The notes under the pieces: model-generated
Told to the model about the DNA's origin: nothing
Database searches by the model: none
What the model saw: the letters and a program-made list of their open reading frames with translations, nothing else
Translations under genes and position numbers: made by a program
Part shown: positions 1 through 8,745 of the stretch, piece by piece
Numbering within the stretch: the first letter of the stretch is position 1
Layout of the letters: every line of letters starts with the position of its first letter
Assembly: GCA_947379755.1 (NCBI GenBank)
Contig: CANCOC010000015.1
Span: forward strand, 1 to 50,106
Origin: Alcaligenaceae bacterium
GTDB taxonomy: Bacteria > Pseudomonadota > Gammaproteobacteria > Burkholderiales > Burkholderiaceae_B
Direction: 5' to 3'
Length of the DNA stretch: 50,106 bases

Positions 1-19
1 TATACTTCTTTTCATCAGA

Positions 20-96
<77 letters not shown>

Positions 97-101
97 AATA
101 C

Positions 102-140
102 AACTGGTCGATCGCTTAGGCGCTCGGCCAGTTTTATTTT
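102..140 (+). terminator. Rho-independent terminator of the tRNA-Met gene
   Basis: Arms of about 12 bases (CTGGTCGATCGC and GCGCTCGGCCAG, with one mismatch and one G-T pair) enclose a TTAG loop. They are followed by TTTTATTTT. The hairpin starts six bases after the tRNA CCA end. Confidence 0.8.
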
Positions 141-508
141 CAGCTCCAGCGTTACAAACATCGCTGATACTTGCTGCTATAAAACCCCCTCGCGCTCGCT
201 GAAGGTCGCCAAACAACTTCATACTTGTGATCACAAGGCTTGTTTTGCAAACACATTTTTCAATGCGTGATGTATACGTAATCGACGCGAATGTGGCGCA
301 CGTCCGCATCAAACAATCAACAGATGCGTCGAATACAAGCCAGAAAAAATTAATTGAGCAAAGCGGTTGAAAAATCTATGCAACCTGATCGGTTGTGTCT
401 AGATATGCGGCTGCACTGAATTAAACATTTATCAAACCGAGCGGTTCAATACAAAACAACAGTGAAATCTCTACGCAGCCAAACGTTCATTCAAACCTGC
501 AATATGAC
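141..508. other. gene-free region with two small palindromes
   Basis: I see no credible gene here. The stretch is AT-richer than its surroundings and lies between the end of the tRNA unit and the 3' end of the minus-strand acyl-CoA operon. It holds two inverted repeats with CGGTT-type half sites: 381-395 (CAACC, five-base spacer, GGTTG) and 435-446 (AACCG, AG, CGGTT). A third CGGTT half site is at 364-368. They look like TetR-type operators, but no gene start faces them inside the window. Confidence 0.4.
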
Positions 509-1129
509 CTAGTGTAGCGTATTAGAGAGTAAAGCTTCAAGCCCTTCGGTCGAAAGTACGACTTTTACGTCTGAATTCAGTTGTTTTACTGCCAAGACAG
601 CCTGATCCAGCACTTCAGACGCGAGTAACTCCGGTCCCAAAAGCACGACGACATCCGCCTGTCCAATGGCAGCTTTGTCCAGATCCAGCCCCTTGCTAAC
701 AACATCCGCAGCCTCGATCACTAAGAATGTTGCCCTGAAAACGTAACGCTGCCCAAGAAATGGCGCGTGGCGCAACGTGAACTTCAATGCGGCAGGGTCT
801 GAGCCAGTCTGCGCAATGATGACACGATCAACCCGAGCGACACGTTTGGCGAGAGCACCTAAAAACAGATCACGCAACGCATCACCCAAACCACTTTGCA
901 TGCCGCAGCACAGACATCCAGAATCCGAGACCTCTCCCAACGCGGGCACGTGCTGGGTACGCGCATATTCCAGCGCACCGGTACGCTCTGCTTCAGACAT
1001 AAACAGGACAGAGTTTGCAAGCACGGGAGACCGTAGCAAACGATTTAAAAAATCTGTTTTGCCACGGCTGGATGCTCCAAGGATGGCCACAACCGGAATC
1101 CGACCAACCTCTCTGGATGAAGCAAACAT
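509..1129 (-). CDS. short CobW/G3E-type GTPase-like protein
   Basis: The 206-residue protein has a Walker A loop GASSRGKT (residues 18-25) and a CxCC-type metal motif C72-L-C74-C75, the pair that marks the COG0523/CobW G3E GTPases. These proteins act as zinc, cobalt or nickel metallochaperones, or assist cofactor insertion. Family members usually have 300-400 residues with a CobW_C domain after the GTPase. Here the C-terminal domain is absent, and where the family has its NKxD/SKxD guanine-specificity motif I see only a hydrophobic LLGPELL strand. It begins three bases after the upstream enoyl-CoA hydratase stop codon, so it is the last gene of the acyl-CoA oxidation operon. It may be a divergent helper protein for that pathway or a degenerating GTPase. 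Family fold is fairly sure; function is unknown. Confidence 0.75.
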   Translation of the reverse strand: MFASSREVGRIPVVAILGASSRGKTDFLNRLLRSPVLANSVLFMSEAERTGALEYARTQHVPALGEVSDSGCLCCGMQSGLGDALRDLFLGALAKRVARVDRVIIAQTGSDPAALKFTLRHAPFLGQRYVFRATFLVIEAADVVSKGLDLDKAAIGQADVVVLLGPELLASEVLDQAVLAVKQLNSDVKVVLSTEGLEALLSNTLH

Positions 1130-1132
1130 CGC

Positions 1133-1927
1133 TCAGTCCAGACTCGCAGGCCACTGAAAAGCGGAGGGCTTCTTCGATAAGAACCTCTGAACGGCATCTG
1201 TGTGCCAGTCAGTGGTTCGGGCGACTGCCTGCCCTGCCGCCTCGATATCCATCATCGTATCGAGCGAACTGTTCATCGACACATTTAACGCACGCTTGGT
1301 CATCGCCAGCGCAGCAGGCGCTGCATTGGCAAAACAGACTGCCATTTGTTGTGCGCGCTCAAGCACCCTTGCCTGCGGAGTGATTTCAAGCACGATGCCT
1401 AAATGCTGAGCCTGCTCAGCATTTAACTCCCGGGCGGAGAAGGCAAGCTCTTTGGCTCGCTGTACACCCACAATACGGGGCAGCGTATAAAAGGCCGCAC
1501 AATCAGGAATCAATCCCAGACGCATAAACGACAAACAAAAACGGCTGTCGGGAGCGGCCAGAATAATATCTGCAGTCAGTGCCAGGCTAAAACCCGCACC
1601 AAAGGCCGCACCTTCTACTGCGGCAATGACAGGAATTTCCAGACGCAATAAGGTTTCGATCCAGGACAGGTAGTCGTGGCGCATCCGCTCCCGCCCTTGT
1701 TCGGGAGAGAGGGTACCTGCACCCATTACGCTGATATCCCCACCCGCGCAAAACGTTCCACCTGCACCCGTAATGATGAGTGCACGCAAATCGCGTCGCG
1801 CAGGCAATGAAAAGATCACCTCTTTCAGCTCTTCGCGCATCACAGCATCAATCGCATTTTTACGCGTCGGTCTGTTGAGCGTAAGTGTAGCGACTGCGTC
1901 TTTCACTTCAAATTGAATAGCTTCCAA
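1133..1927 (-). CDS. enoyl-CoA hydratase/isomerase family protein (PaaG-like)
   Basis: This is a crotonase-fold enzyme of about 264 residues, expected to hydrate or isomerise an enoyl-CoA in beta-oxidation. The oxyanion-hole motifs AGGDIS and AAFGAG are present. Both catalytic glutamates of classical crotonase are replaced: S follows GAGF in the first motif, and F sits where the QPE glutamate would be. Instead there is an aspartate in GLIPD, the pattern of PaaG-type delta3,delta2-enoyl-CoA isomerases, so isomerisation is the likelier reaction. The chosen start is a TTG at 1925-1927, eight bases after AGGAG. The frame is open further upstream to another TTG at 1957, but that lacks a ribosome site. 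It lies downstream of the double acyl-CoA dehydrogenase gene in one operon. Confidence 0.88.
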   Translation of the reverse strand: MEAIQFEVKDAVATLTLNRPTRKNAIDAVMREELKEVIFSLPARRDLRALIITGAGGTFCAGGDISVMGAGTLSPEQGRERMRHDYLSWIETLLRLEIPVIAAVEGAAFGAGFSLALTADIILAAPDSRFCLSFMRLGLIPDCAAFYTLPRIVGVQRAKELAFSARELNAEQAQHLGIVLEITPQARVLERAQQMAVCFANAAPAALAMTKRALNVSMNSSLDTMMDIEAAGQAVARTTDWHTDAVQRFLSKKPSAFQWPASLD

Positions 1928-1973
1928 CTCTGTATCTCCTGATATGAAACGCACCAATCTCGACGCCGCTGTC

Positions 1974-4274
1974 TCAATCAGGCAGTCTCAACACGTTTTT
2001 CGAAATAATTTCCTTCTGGATCTCTGTGCTGCCGCCGTAGATCGTGGAAGGAATCGCATTAAACAGTATGGCCGGGACATTCAATCCTTCCGGGCCAAAA
2101 TCGCTGGTCAGTCCTGTACCGCCATGCTCCTGGGCCGAGTCAACCAACAACATGCAAATCCGCTGATAGGTATCCGTGGCCCAAATCTTGAGCAAAGAAA
2201 CGCTGGCTGGCAAAACTTCACCACGCTTGACGATCTCGGCAAAATGCGTGTACGCCGCAACCAGGTCTGCCACATCGAGCATTAACTCGGCATATTTCGC
2301 AGCAAAGACAGGATTGGCCAGCAAATCCAGTTCCTGGGCCAATGTGCTCAACTGACTGAACGCATAACGGGATTGCTTGGGGCTGCCCAGGAAGATTCGT
2401 TCAAATCCAAGCAATGCTTTGGCAATCGTCCAGCCCTGATTCATTTCGCCCACCAGGTTTTCAGCAGGCACACGCACGTTATCCAAAAAGACTTCGCAAA
2501 ATTCTTCGTAACCGCCAATATCCTTGATCTTGCGAATCGTGATGCCAGGCGTATCCAGATCAATTAACAGAAAACTGATACCTGACTGTTTTTTTGCCTC
2601 CTGATCCGTACGCACCAGGGCAAACATGTGTGTCGCATCCTGTGCAAGCGTTGTCCATATTTTTTGCCCATTGACGACAAACTCATTACCGTCAGCAATG
2701 GCTGTGGTCCTGAGTGCGGCAAGGTCTGAACCCGCACCAGGTTCAGAATAGCCCTGGCACCAGATGTGTTCACCCGAAATAATTTTAGGCAGGAATTTTT
2801 GCTGTTGTGCTGTATTGCCACGCTGAATCAGCAGCGGGCCGATCATCACCACGCCCATGTCGGGCGCGCGGGCTACGCCATACTCTTCCTGCTCTTCTAC
2901 ATAGGCAATCATTTTGGCGGGAGACAAACCCATGCCGCCAAACTGTTTGGGCCATGAAGGTGCCACCCACCCCTGCCTTGAAAGGGTCATATACCAGTCT
3001 TTGATCTCGTGCCAATGCAGGCGGCGCGGGACGTTGCGCAGATGTTGCGGGTAGTTCTTTGCATAAAAGCCTTTGAGCATTTTACGGAAATCAGCTTCAG
3101 ACATATTGTCCCAGTCAGCATCTTTTGGGAACGGGTCCGACTCTGCCACTATATTTTCGTCCGGCGCTTGTGGGCACTCTTCAAAATAACGTTTGCGATG
3201 AGCATCCACATTACCCAGCCATGTCGACAGATGCAACGCGCGCTTGAAATACAGGCCGACATCACACTCATCGGTATAGCCCATCGCGCCATGAAACTGA
3301 ATCGCCATCCGGCTCACTAGCAGAGCGGCGCTGGCACAGCGCGCTTTCGCGCGACTCGAAAGCAAGGAAACAGAACCACCTTGCTCAATCAGCCCAAGCA
3401 CGTCGTTCAGGCAGGCAGAAGATAGTTCGACTTGTATATATGCATCGACTGCACGGTGCTTGAGCGCCTGAAAGCTGCCAATCTGGCGACCGAACTGTTT
3501 GCGCGTGTTGAGGTATTCCAGCGTCACGGCCAGGCTATGACGCATCACCCCCAGGAGTTCAGCTGACTGAACAATGCGGGCATAATTATTTGCATCACTG
3601 ATCGCATGCGTGGCAACCATACCCGTTGCAAGAATGTGAGAAGCGGGTATGCGGACCTGATTAAGCGAGAGCTCACAGATCACCGAGCCATCCATGCACT
3701 GCTGACTGACCGCTGAAACACCCGCCGTATCAGCAGGCACCCAGGCCAGTACCGGACCAGCCTGATCATGGGCCAGCACGAGCCACCCATCTGCACCTGC
3801 GCCCGGCGCTACAAACTTCTTGAGGCCGTCCAGCAGATAATCCCCGCCCTCAGGCACAGCCTCGGTTTGAATCCAGCTCGCCTCAAGCTCTCCAAGTTGC
3901 TCTTGCCAGGCAAGTCCAGCGATCAGTTCGCCCGCACATAGCTGCTCAAGTAACGCGCTGCGTAAACCACCCTGCGGGGAGCGTGAGAGTGCGACAGCGA
4001 CCTGAACAGCGCCTGCTATATATGGCTCCGGCAAAAGATGTTGACCAACTTCTTCTGCGATCGCAGACATGGCGCGCAAATCAAGTCCCAGGCCACCATC
4101 CTTTTCTGCCACGAGCACGGCTGGCCAGCCCACGTTGGCCAGTTCACGCCACGCAGCGCGATCCAGGCCTGAAGCCTGATCTTCACGCAGCGCACGCAGT
4201 CGCTTGATCGTGTTGGATCGGACTAAAAAATCACGTGCGCTATCTCTGAAAGCCTCAACTGTATCGTTACTCAT
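1974..4274 (-). CDS. fused two-domain acyl-CoA dehydrogenase
   Basis: The protein has 766 residues, about twice a normal acyl-CoA dehydrogenase (about 380), because two complete dehydrogenase modules are joined head to tail. Module 1 is roughly residues 1-365 and module 2 roughly 390-766. Module 2 has the FAD/substrate signature CQGYSEPGAGSD (506-517), a catalytic-base candidate E625 in the GFERIF helix (the isovaleryl/long-chain ACAD position), and YGGSTEIQ near the end. Module 1 has QSAELLG at the matching helix, with no glutamate, and lacks the YGG/YEG motif, so it is probably structural. This resembles the alpha/beta heteromeric dehydrogenases known from steroid side-chain oxidation, here as one chain. 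The start has GGAGA seven bases upstream. It lies between the racemase-like gene and the isomerase gene. Confidence 0.9.
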   Translation of the reverse strand: MSNDTVEAFRDSARDFLVRSNTIKRLRALREDQASGLDRAAWRELANVGWPAVLVAEKDGGLGLDLRAMSAIAEEVGQHLLPEPYIAGAVQVAVALSRSPQGGLRSALLEQLCAGELIAGLAWQEQLGELEASWIQTEAVPEGGDYLLDGLKKFVAPGAGADGWLVLAHDQAGPVLAWVPADTAGVSAVSQQCMDGSVICELSLNQVRIPASHILATGMVATHAISDANNYARIVQSAELLGVMRHSLAVTLEYLNTRKQFGRQIGSFQALKHRAVDAYIQVELSSACLNDVLGLIEQGGSVSLLSSRAKARCASAALLVSRMAIQFHGAMGYTDECDVGLYFKRALHLSTWLGNVDAHRKRYFEECPQAPDENIVAESDPFPKDADWDNMSEADFRKMLKGFYAKNYPQHLRNVPRRLHWHEIKDWYMTLSRQGWVAPSWPKQFGGMGLSPAKMIAYVEEQEEYGVARAPDMGVVMIGPLLIQRGNTAQQQKFLPKIISGEHIWCQGYSEPGAGSDLAALRTTAIADGNEFVVNGQKIWTTLAQDATHMFALVRTDQEAKKQSGISFLLIDLDTPGITIRKIKDIGGYEEFCEVFLDNVRVPAENLVGEMNQGWTIAKALLGFERIFLGSPKQSRYAFSQLSTLAQELDLLANPVFAAKYAELMLDVADLVAAYTHFAEIVKRGEVLPASVSLLKIWATDTYQRICMLLVDSAQEHGGTGLTSDFGPEGLNVPAILFNAIPSTIYGGSTEIQKEIISKNVLRLPD

Positions 4275-4380
4275 ATGACGTTCTCCACAACTATGTTTTT
4301 ATAAATATATTTTTTATGCATACACGCTTTAACGTATCTGACATTGATACAGAACTGATCCAAAACATCGGCCGGACCAC

Positions 4381-5502
4381 TCAAGTCAAGTCCTGGATTT
4401 CTGTCTCGGACAGTCCGATTTGCCGCAGAATCTCCATTGTATGGGTGCCTGAGGCAACGGGAGCATGAGCAATGGCGGCCGGCGTCTGACTGAATCTTGG
4501 TGCGGGAGATGGCTGCAACACCCCCTCAACCTTACAAAACGTATCACGGAAAACATTATGTGGATGGCTTGCGGCTTCGCCCATGTTCATCACCGGTGCA
4601 AAACAGACATCCGTGCCTTGCATGATCTCGCACCACTGATCGCGCGTGCGCGTTGCAAAAACCTGTTCAAACCGGCTTTTCATGTCTGGCCACGTCTGCC
4701 TGATGCGCTGGGTATTCAGATCCACATCCTTCATGCCCGTCTTCTCAACCAGCAAGGCGTAAAACTGAGGTTCAATCGAACCGATTGCGATCCATTTGCC
4801 ATCCGCGCACTTGTAAGTCCCGTAAAAAGGTGCTCCACCATCGAGCATATTGCTGGCACGGGCATCCTGCCAGTTTCCTTCGGCCATAAAGCCATACATC
4901 ATGCTCATTAATAATGCAGAACCATCCGTCATGGCCGCATCGACCACTTGCCCGCGCCCGCTCGTACGGGCCTGTATCAATGCAGCCATGACACCCGCCA
5001 CCAGCAGCATGCCTCCTCCGCCAAAGTCCCCCACCAGATTCAAGGGAACCACAGGCTGATCCTGTGGACCAATCGCATGCAGGGCACCTGATAGGGCAAT
5101 GTAGTTGATGTCGTGTCCTGCCGCATGCGCGAGTGGACCGGTCTGGCCCCAACCCGTCATCCGGCCAAAGACGAGCGCACCCTGCTGAGCCAGACAGACA
5201 TCTGGCCCCAGACCCAGGCGTTCCATTACACCTGGCCTGAATCCTTCGATCAGCACATCCGCTGTAGCAATCATTTTCAATGCGGCCTGAACGGCTGCAG
5301 GTCGTTTCATGTCAAGCACCACCGATTTTTTACCCCGCCGCAAGACATTGCTGCGTTGTGCTTGCGCATCAGCTGCATGCACACTGGGTCGGTCGATGCA
5401 AATCACTTCCGCGCCAAGATCTGCCAGCATCATGCCAGCAAAAGGGGCCGGACCCAATCCTGTCATTTCAATGACTCTGACGCCCTCCAACGGTCCTGAC
5501 AT
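4381..5502 (-). CDS. CaiB/BaiF family protein, alpha-methylacyl-CoA racemase type
   Basis: The 373-residue protein belongs to the class III CoA-transferase fold and matches the racemase branch. It opens with the GLGPAPFAGMMLADLGA signature. The three active-site residues known from mycobacterial methylacyl-CoA racemase are all found: H130 in AGHDINY, D159 in NLVGDFGG and E244 in GSIEPQF. The expected role is to epimerise (R)-2-methylacyl-CoA to the (S)-form that the dehydrogenase next door can oxidise, which points to methyl-branched or isoprenoid/steroid-like acyl chains as substrates. It is the first gene of the minus-strand operon and is divergent from the bifunctional beta-oxidation gene. 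GGAG lies nine bases before the ATG. Confidence 0.92.
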   Translation of the reverse strand: MSGPLEGVRVIEMTGLGPAPFAGMMLADLGAEVICIDRPSVHAADAQAQRSNVLRRGKKSVVLDMKRPAAVQAALKMIATADVLIEGFRPGVMERLGLGPDVCLAQQGALVFGRMTGWGQTGPLAHAAGHDINYIALSGALHAIGPQDQPVVPLNLVGDFGGGGMLLVAGVMAALIQARTSGRGQVVDAAMTDGSALLMSMMYGFMAEGNWQDARASNMLDGGAPFYGTYKCADGKWIAIGSIEPQFYALLVEKTGMKDVDLNTQRIRQTWPDMKSRFEQVFATRTRDQWCEIMQGTDVCFAPVMNMGEAASHPHNVFRDTFCKVEGVLQPSPAPRFSQTPAAIAHAPVASGTHTMEILRQIGLSETEIQDLT

Positions 5503-5578
5503 ATGTTTGCTCCATTATTTTTAACAGTTTATACATCATGCGCCAGACAAGCCTCCCTATGGAGAACGGGTAATATCC

Positions 5579-7813
5579 ATGTATCAAAAAATATCGAGCG
5601 TCCTGAACGCTCTCCGGGACAACAGATCAACTCAGGCATTTCGCCTGGATAAGGCAATGACAGCAATTATGAATCCAATCAAATTCGAAAAAGCTTCAGA
5701 CGGCATTGTGACACTCACCTTTGATGCCCCCGAACAGTCTGCAAACACCATGACGGTCGCATTCAAACAGGCGTTTAGTGAGGTCATCGGTCGTCTTGAG
5801 TCTGAGCGAGACCAGATTGCTGGTGTCATCATGACTTCAGCCAAAAAGACTTTTTTTGCTGGCGGTAATTTAAAAGACTTGATGGCGGTCACGCCGGATC
5901 AGGCTGAAGAGTTTTTCGCCCGCTCCGTTACCACCAAAATGGAGCACCGACGCCTGGAAAAACTGGGCAAGCCAGTGGTTGCTGCGATTAACGGCACCGC
6001 CCTGGGTGGAGGCTGGGAACTCTGCCTCATGAGCCACGCCCGCTTTTGCCTCAATGATGACAAGATCATGCTGGGTTTACCGGAAGTCACGCTCGGCTTA
6101 TTGCCCGGAGCAGGTGGTGTGGTGCGCATGACAAGAATGCTCGGGCTGAAAGCTGCCCTGCCCTATGTCATGGAAGGTAAAATCATCAAGCCTTCTGATG
6201 CGCTGCAGGCCGGACTGCTCAATGGGCTGGCCAAGGATCAGACAGACCTGCTCGCCCAGGCACGCACATGGATCCGCAACAATCCAGCCCCTGTGCAGGC
6301 CTGGGATCAGGAGGGTTTCAAGATCCCAGGTGATACGCCCACTTCAACCGAACTGCTGACGTTCATTGAGACAACCTCCGCAAACTTGCTCAAAAAAACC
6401 CGTGGCTGTCTTCCTGCACCGTCGACCATCTTGAACGTCGCGGTTCAAAGCCTGAGCGTTGATATCGACCAGGCCTTGCTACTGGAAGCACGCGGCATGA
6501 CCAGCCTGGTGACACACCCTGTATCAAAAAACATGATTCATACATTCTTTTTTCAGATGAATGAAATCAAGTCGGGCAAAAGCCGCCCCAAAGACATTGC
6601 ACGTGCAACCTTTACGCGTGTCGGTGTCCTGGGTGCAGGCCTGATGGGCGCAGGCATTACCTACGCCAACGTCATGCGCGGCATCCCAACGGTACTGAAA
6701 GACATTTCCATGGCAGCCGCTGAAAAAGGCAAGGCTTACACCGCCAACCTTCTGAACAAACAGATTGAAAAAGGCTTGATGCATGCCGAAAAGCGCGATG
6801 CCATTCTGGCGCTGATTACCCCGACCGATCAAGCCTCGGCACTGCAGGATTGCGATCTGATCATCGAGGCCGTGTTCGAAAAACGCGACCTGAAAGCACA
6901 GGTCACACAAGAAGCTGAACCGTACCTCATCAAGAACGGCCTGATGGCCTCGAACACGTCAACGCTGCCGATTGGCAGCCTGGCCGTTGCATCAGCCCAT
7001 CCTGAAAACTTCATCGGTTTACATTTCTTTTCGCCTGTCGATAAGATGCCCCTGGTTGAGATCATCAAAGGTGCGAAAACATCTGAAGAAACTCTTGCAC
7101 GCGCCTACGACTATGTCATGCAGATCGGTAAAACGCCCATCGTCGTCAATGATAGTCGTGGTTTTTTTACTTCACGCGTATTCAGAACCTTCAGAAACGA
7201 AGGGATCAGCATGCTGGCCGATGGCGCCAATCCGGAGCTGATCGAAAATGCCAGCCTTGATGCCGGAATGCCTGTCGGGCCACTCGCCGTCGCCGACGAA
7301 GTGTCGATGGCACTCTCGATGTCCGTTACCCAGCAGACCAGAATTGATCTCGAGGCTGAAGGCACACCCTACATCGCCCAACCTGCAGACGCAGTGGTGG
7401 AAAAAATGGTCCTGGAACTGAAACGTCCTGGCCGCGCAGGAGGAGGCGGGTTTTATGAATATCCGAAAGAAGGACGCAAATTCCTTTGGCCTGAACTCTC
7501 AAAACACTTCACACCTGGCAAGATCGAGATTCCTTATGAGGATATGAAAGACCGGATTCTGTTTATTCAGGCACTTGAAACAGTGCGATGCTTGCAGGAG
7601 GGCGTACTGGAATCCTCGCGCGACGCCAATATAGGCTCCATCATGGGGATTGGTTTTCCCCGCTGGACGGGTGGCGCAATTCAATTTATCAACCAGTATG
7701 GTTTGCAAGAATTTACTGCACGCGCACGCGAGCTTGAGGCAAAATATGGGGCGCGGTTTGCACCACCCGCGCTACTGCTCCAGAAGGCTGCAGCCGGCCA
7801 GAAGTTTGAATAA
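5579..7813 (+). CDS. bifunctional enoyl-CoA hydratase / 3-hydroxyacyl-CoA dehydrogenase (FadB/FadJ type)
   Basis: The 744-residue multifunctional enzyme carries out the second and third steps of beta-oxidation. The N-terminal crotonase domain retains both catalytic glutamates (E147 in GGGWEL and E169 in GLPEV). The NAD-binding Rossmann motif GVLGAGLMGAGI is at residues 349-360, and the dehydrogenase histidine H482 is in GLHFFSP. Two C-terminal dehydrogenase domains follow. The start is uncertain: 5579 has GGAG 14 bases upstream, while family alignment suggests the ATG at 5657 (MTAIMNPI) or 5669, and the first 26 residues look unlike the family. It is divergent from the racemase/dehydrogenase operon and probably co-regulated with it. 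Confidence 0.93.
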   Translation: MYQKISSVLNALRDNRSTQAFRLDKAMTAIMNPIKFEKASDGIVTLTFDAPEQSANTMTVAFKQAFSEVIGRLESERDQIAGVIMTSAKKTFFAGGNLKDLMAVTPDQAEEFFARSVTTKMEHRRLEKLGKPVVAAINGTALGGGWELCLMSHARFCLNDDKIMLGLPEVTLGLLPGAGGVVRMTRMLGLKAALPYVMEGKIIKPSDALQAGLLNGLAKDQTDLLAQARTWIRNNPAPVQAWDQEGFKIPGDTPTSTELLTFIETTSANLLKKTRGCLPAPSTILNVAVQSLSVDIDQALLLEARGMTSLVTHPVSKNMIHTFFFQMNEIKSGKSRPKDIARATFTRVGVLGAGLMGAGITYANVMRGIPTVLKDISMAAAEKGKAYTANLLNKQIEKGLMHAEKRDAILALITPTDQASALQDCDLIIEAVFEKRDLKAQVTQEAEPYLIKNGLMASNTSTLPIGSLAVASAHPENFIGLHFFSPVDKMPLVEIIKGAKTSEETLARAYDYVMQIGKTPIVVNDSRGFFTSRVFRTFRNEGISMLADGANPELIENASLDAGMPVGPLAVADEVSMALSMSVTQQTRIDLEAEGTPYIAQPADAVVEKMVLELKRPGRAGGGGFYEYPKEGRKFLWPELSKHFTPGKIEIPYEDMKDRILFIQALETVRCLQEGVLESSRDANIGSIMGIGFPRWTGGAIQFINQYGLQEFTARARELEAKYGARFAPPALLLQKAAAGQKFE

Positions 7814-7877
7814 AGGCCCGCCAGGAAACACTGCGCTTACATAACAACAGCAACACACATTGCATGAGACCAAAATA

Positions 7878-8573
7878 ATGATCCAGACCAAAGAACAACA
7901 AATCGTTGATGATGCAATTACTTCGCGTCATTCGATGCGTGCTTTCTTACCCACGCCTATCGCACGCGAAGATATTGAGCGCATGCTCGAAGTGGCTGCT
8001 CGTGCGCCCTCTGGCTCGAACACCCAGCCCTGGAAAGTCTATGTCCTGACAGGCGAAATTAAAAATCGCCTGTCCTCAGAAATCACCAAGGTGTACCAGG
8101 ATACGACGCAATTTGAAGCACTCACTGAGGAGTATCGCTATTACCCCCATCAGTGGGAGACACCCTATATCGAACGCCGCCGCAAAGTGGGACTCGACCT
8201 CTACAAGCTTCTCGGGCTGGGACGCGAAGACAAAGCCGGCATGCACGCGCAGCATGGTCGCAATTACCTGTTTTTTGATGCACCCGTCGGCATGATCTTT
8301 ACCATGGATCGCACAATGAACACGGGCTCCTGGCTGGACTTTGGCTGTTTTCTGGAAAACCTGATGGTGGCGGCGCGTGGACGCGGGATCGATACCTGCG
8401 CACAGGCGGCCTTCAATCGCTTTCATCCAGTCATTCGTCGCGTCACCGGCATTCCAGAAAGTGAAATTGTCATTTGCGGACTAGCCATGGGTTTCGCCGA
8501 TCATGCACGTATTGAAAACAGCCTGATCAGTGAACGCGAACCGGTTTCCGGATTTGCCAAATTCCTGGAGTAG
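7878..8573 (+). CDS. nitroreductase family FMN oxidoreductase
   Basis: This protein of about 231 residues has the nitroreductase fold. The N-terminal FMN-phosphate motif SRHSMRAF and the flavin-contacting PSGSNTQPW come early, and a glycine-rich GLAMGF strand lies near the C-terminus. Family members reduce nitroaromatics, quinones or enones with NAD(P)H. The physiological substrate here is unknown. The ATG at 7878 is preferred over a TTG at 7860. It follows the bifunctional beta-oxidation gene by 64 bases and is probably in the same transcript. Confidence 0.9.
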   Translation: MIQTKEQQIVDDAITSRHSMRAFLPTPIAREDIERMLEVAARAPSGSNTQPWKVYVLTGEIKNRLSSEITKVYQDTTQFEALTEEYRYYPHQWETPYIERRRKVGLDLYKLLGLGREDKAGMHAQHGRNYLFFDAPVGMIFTMDRTMNTGSWLDFGCFLENLMVAARGRGIDTCAQAAFNRFHPVIRRVTGIPESEIVICGLAMGFADHARIENSLISEREPVSGFAKFLE

Positions 8574-8678
8574 GATAGGGAACACAATTGTTTGCTGCCG
8601 TGCAACATGAATTAAATTCAACCTCTGTTGATTTTTAATCATTTGCACGTTCTGCACCAAACGATAAGAATCACGGGT

Positions 8679-8721
8679 GGTTTGACGTCACACCCCAACA
8701 TTCTGAATCCTGATGTCAACC
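8679..8721. promoter_or_regulatory. imperfect inverted repeat upstream of the sugar operon
   Basis: GGTTTGACGTCA (8679-8690) and TGATGTCAACC (8711-8721) are near-perfect inverted copies separated by 20 bases. The left arm contains TTGACG, a possible -35 hexamer. The pair lies 25 bases before the first gene of the operon, so it could be an operator or a leader hairpin. Confidence 0.35.
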
Positions 8722-8745
8722 ATAAAACAATAAAAAGGTTGATAC

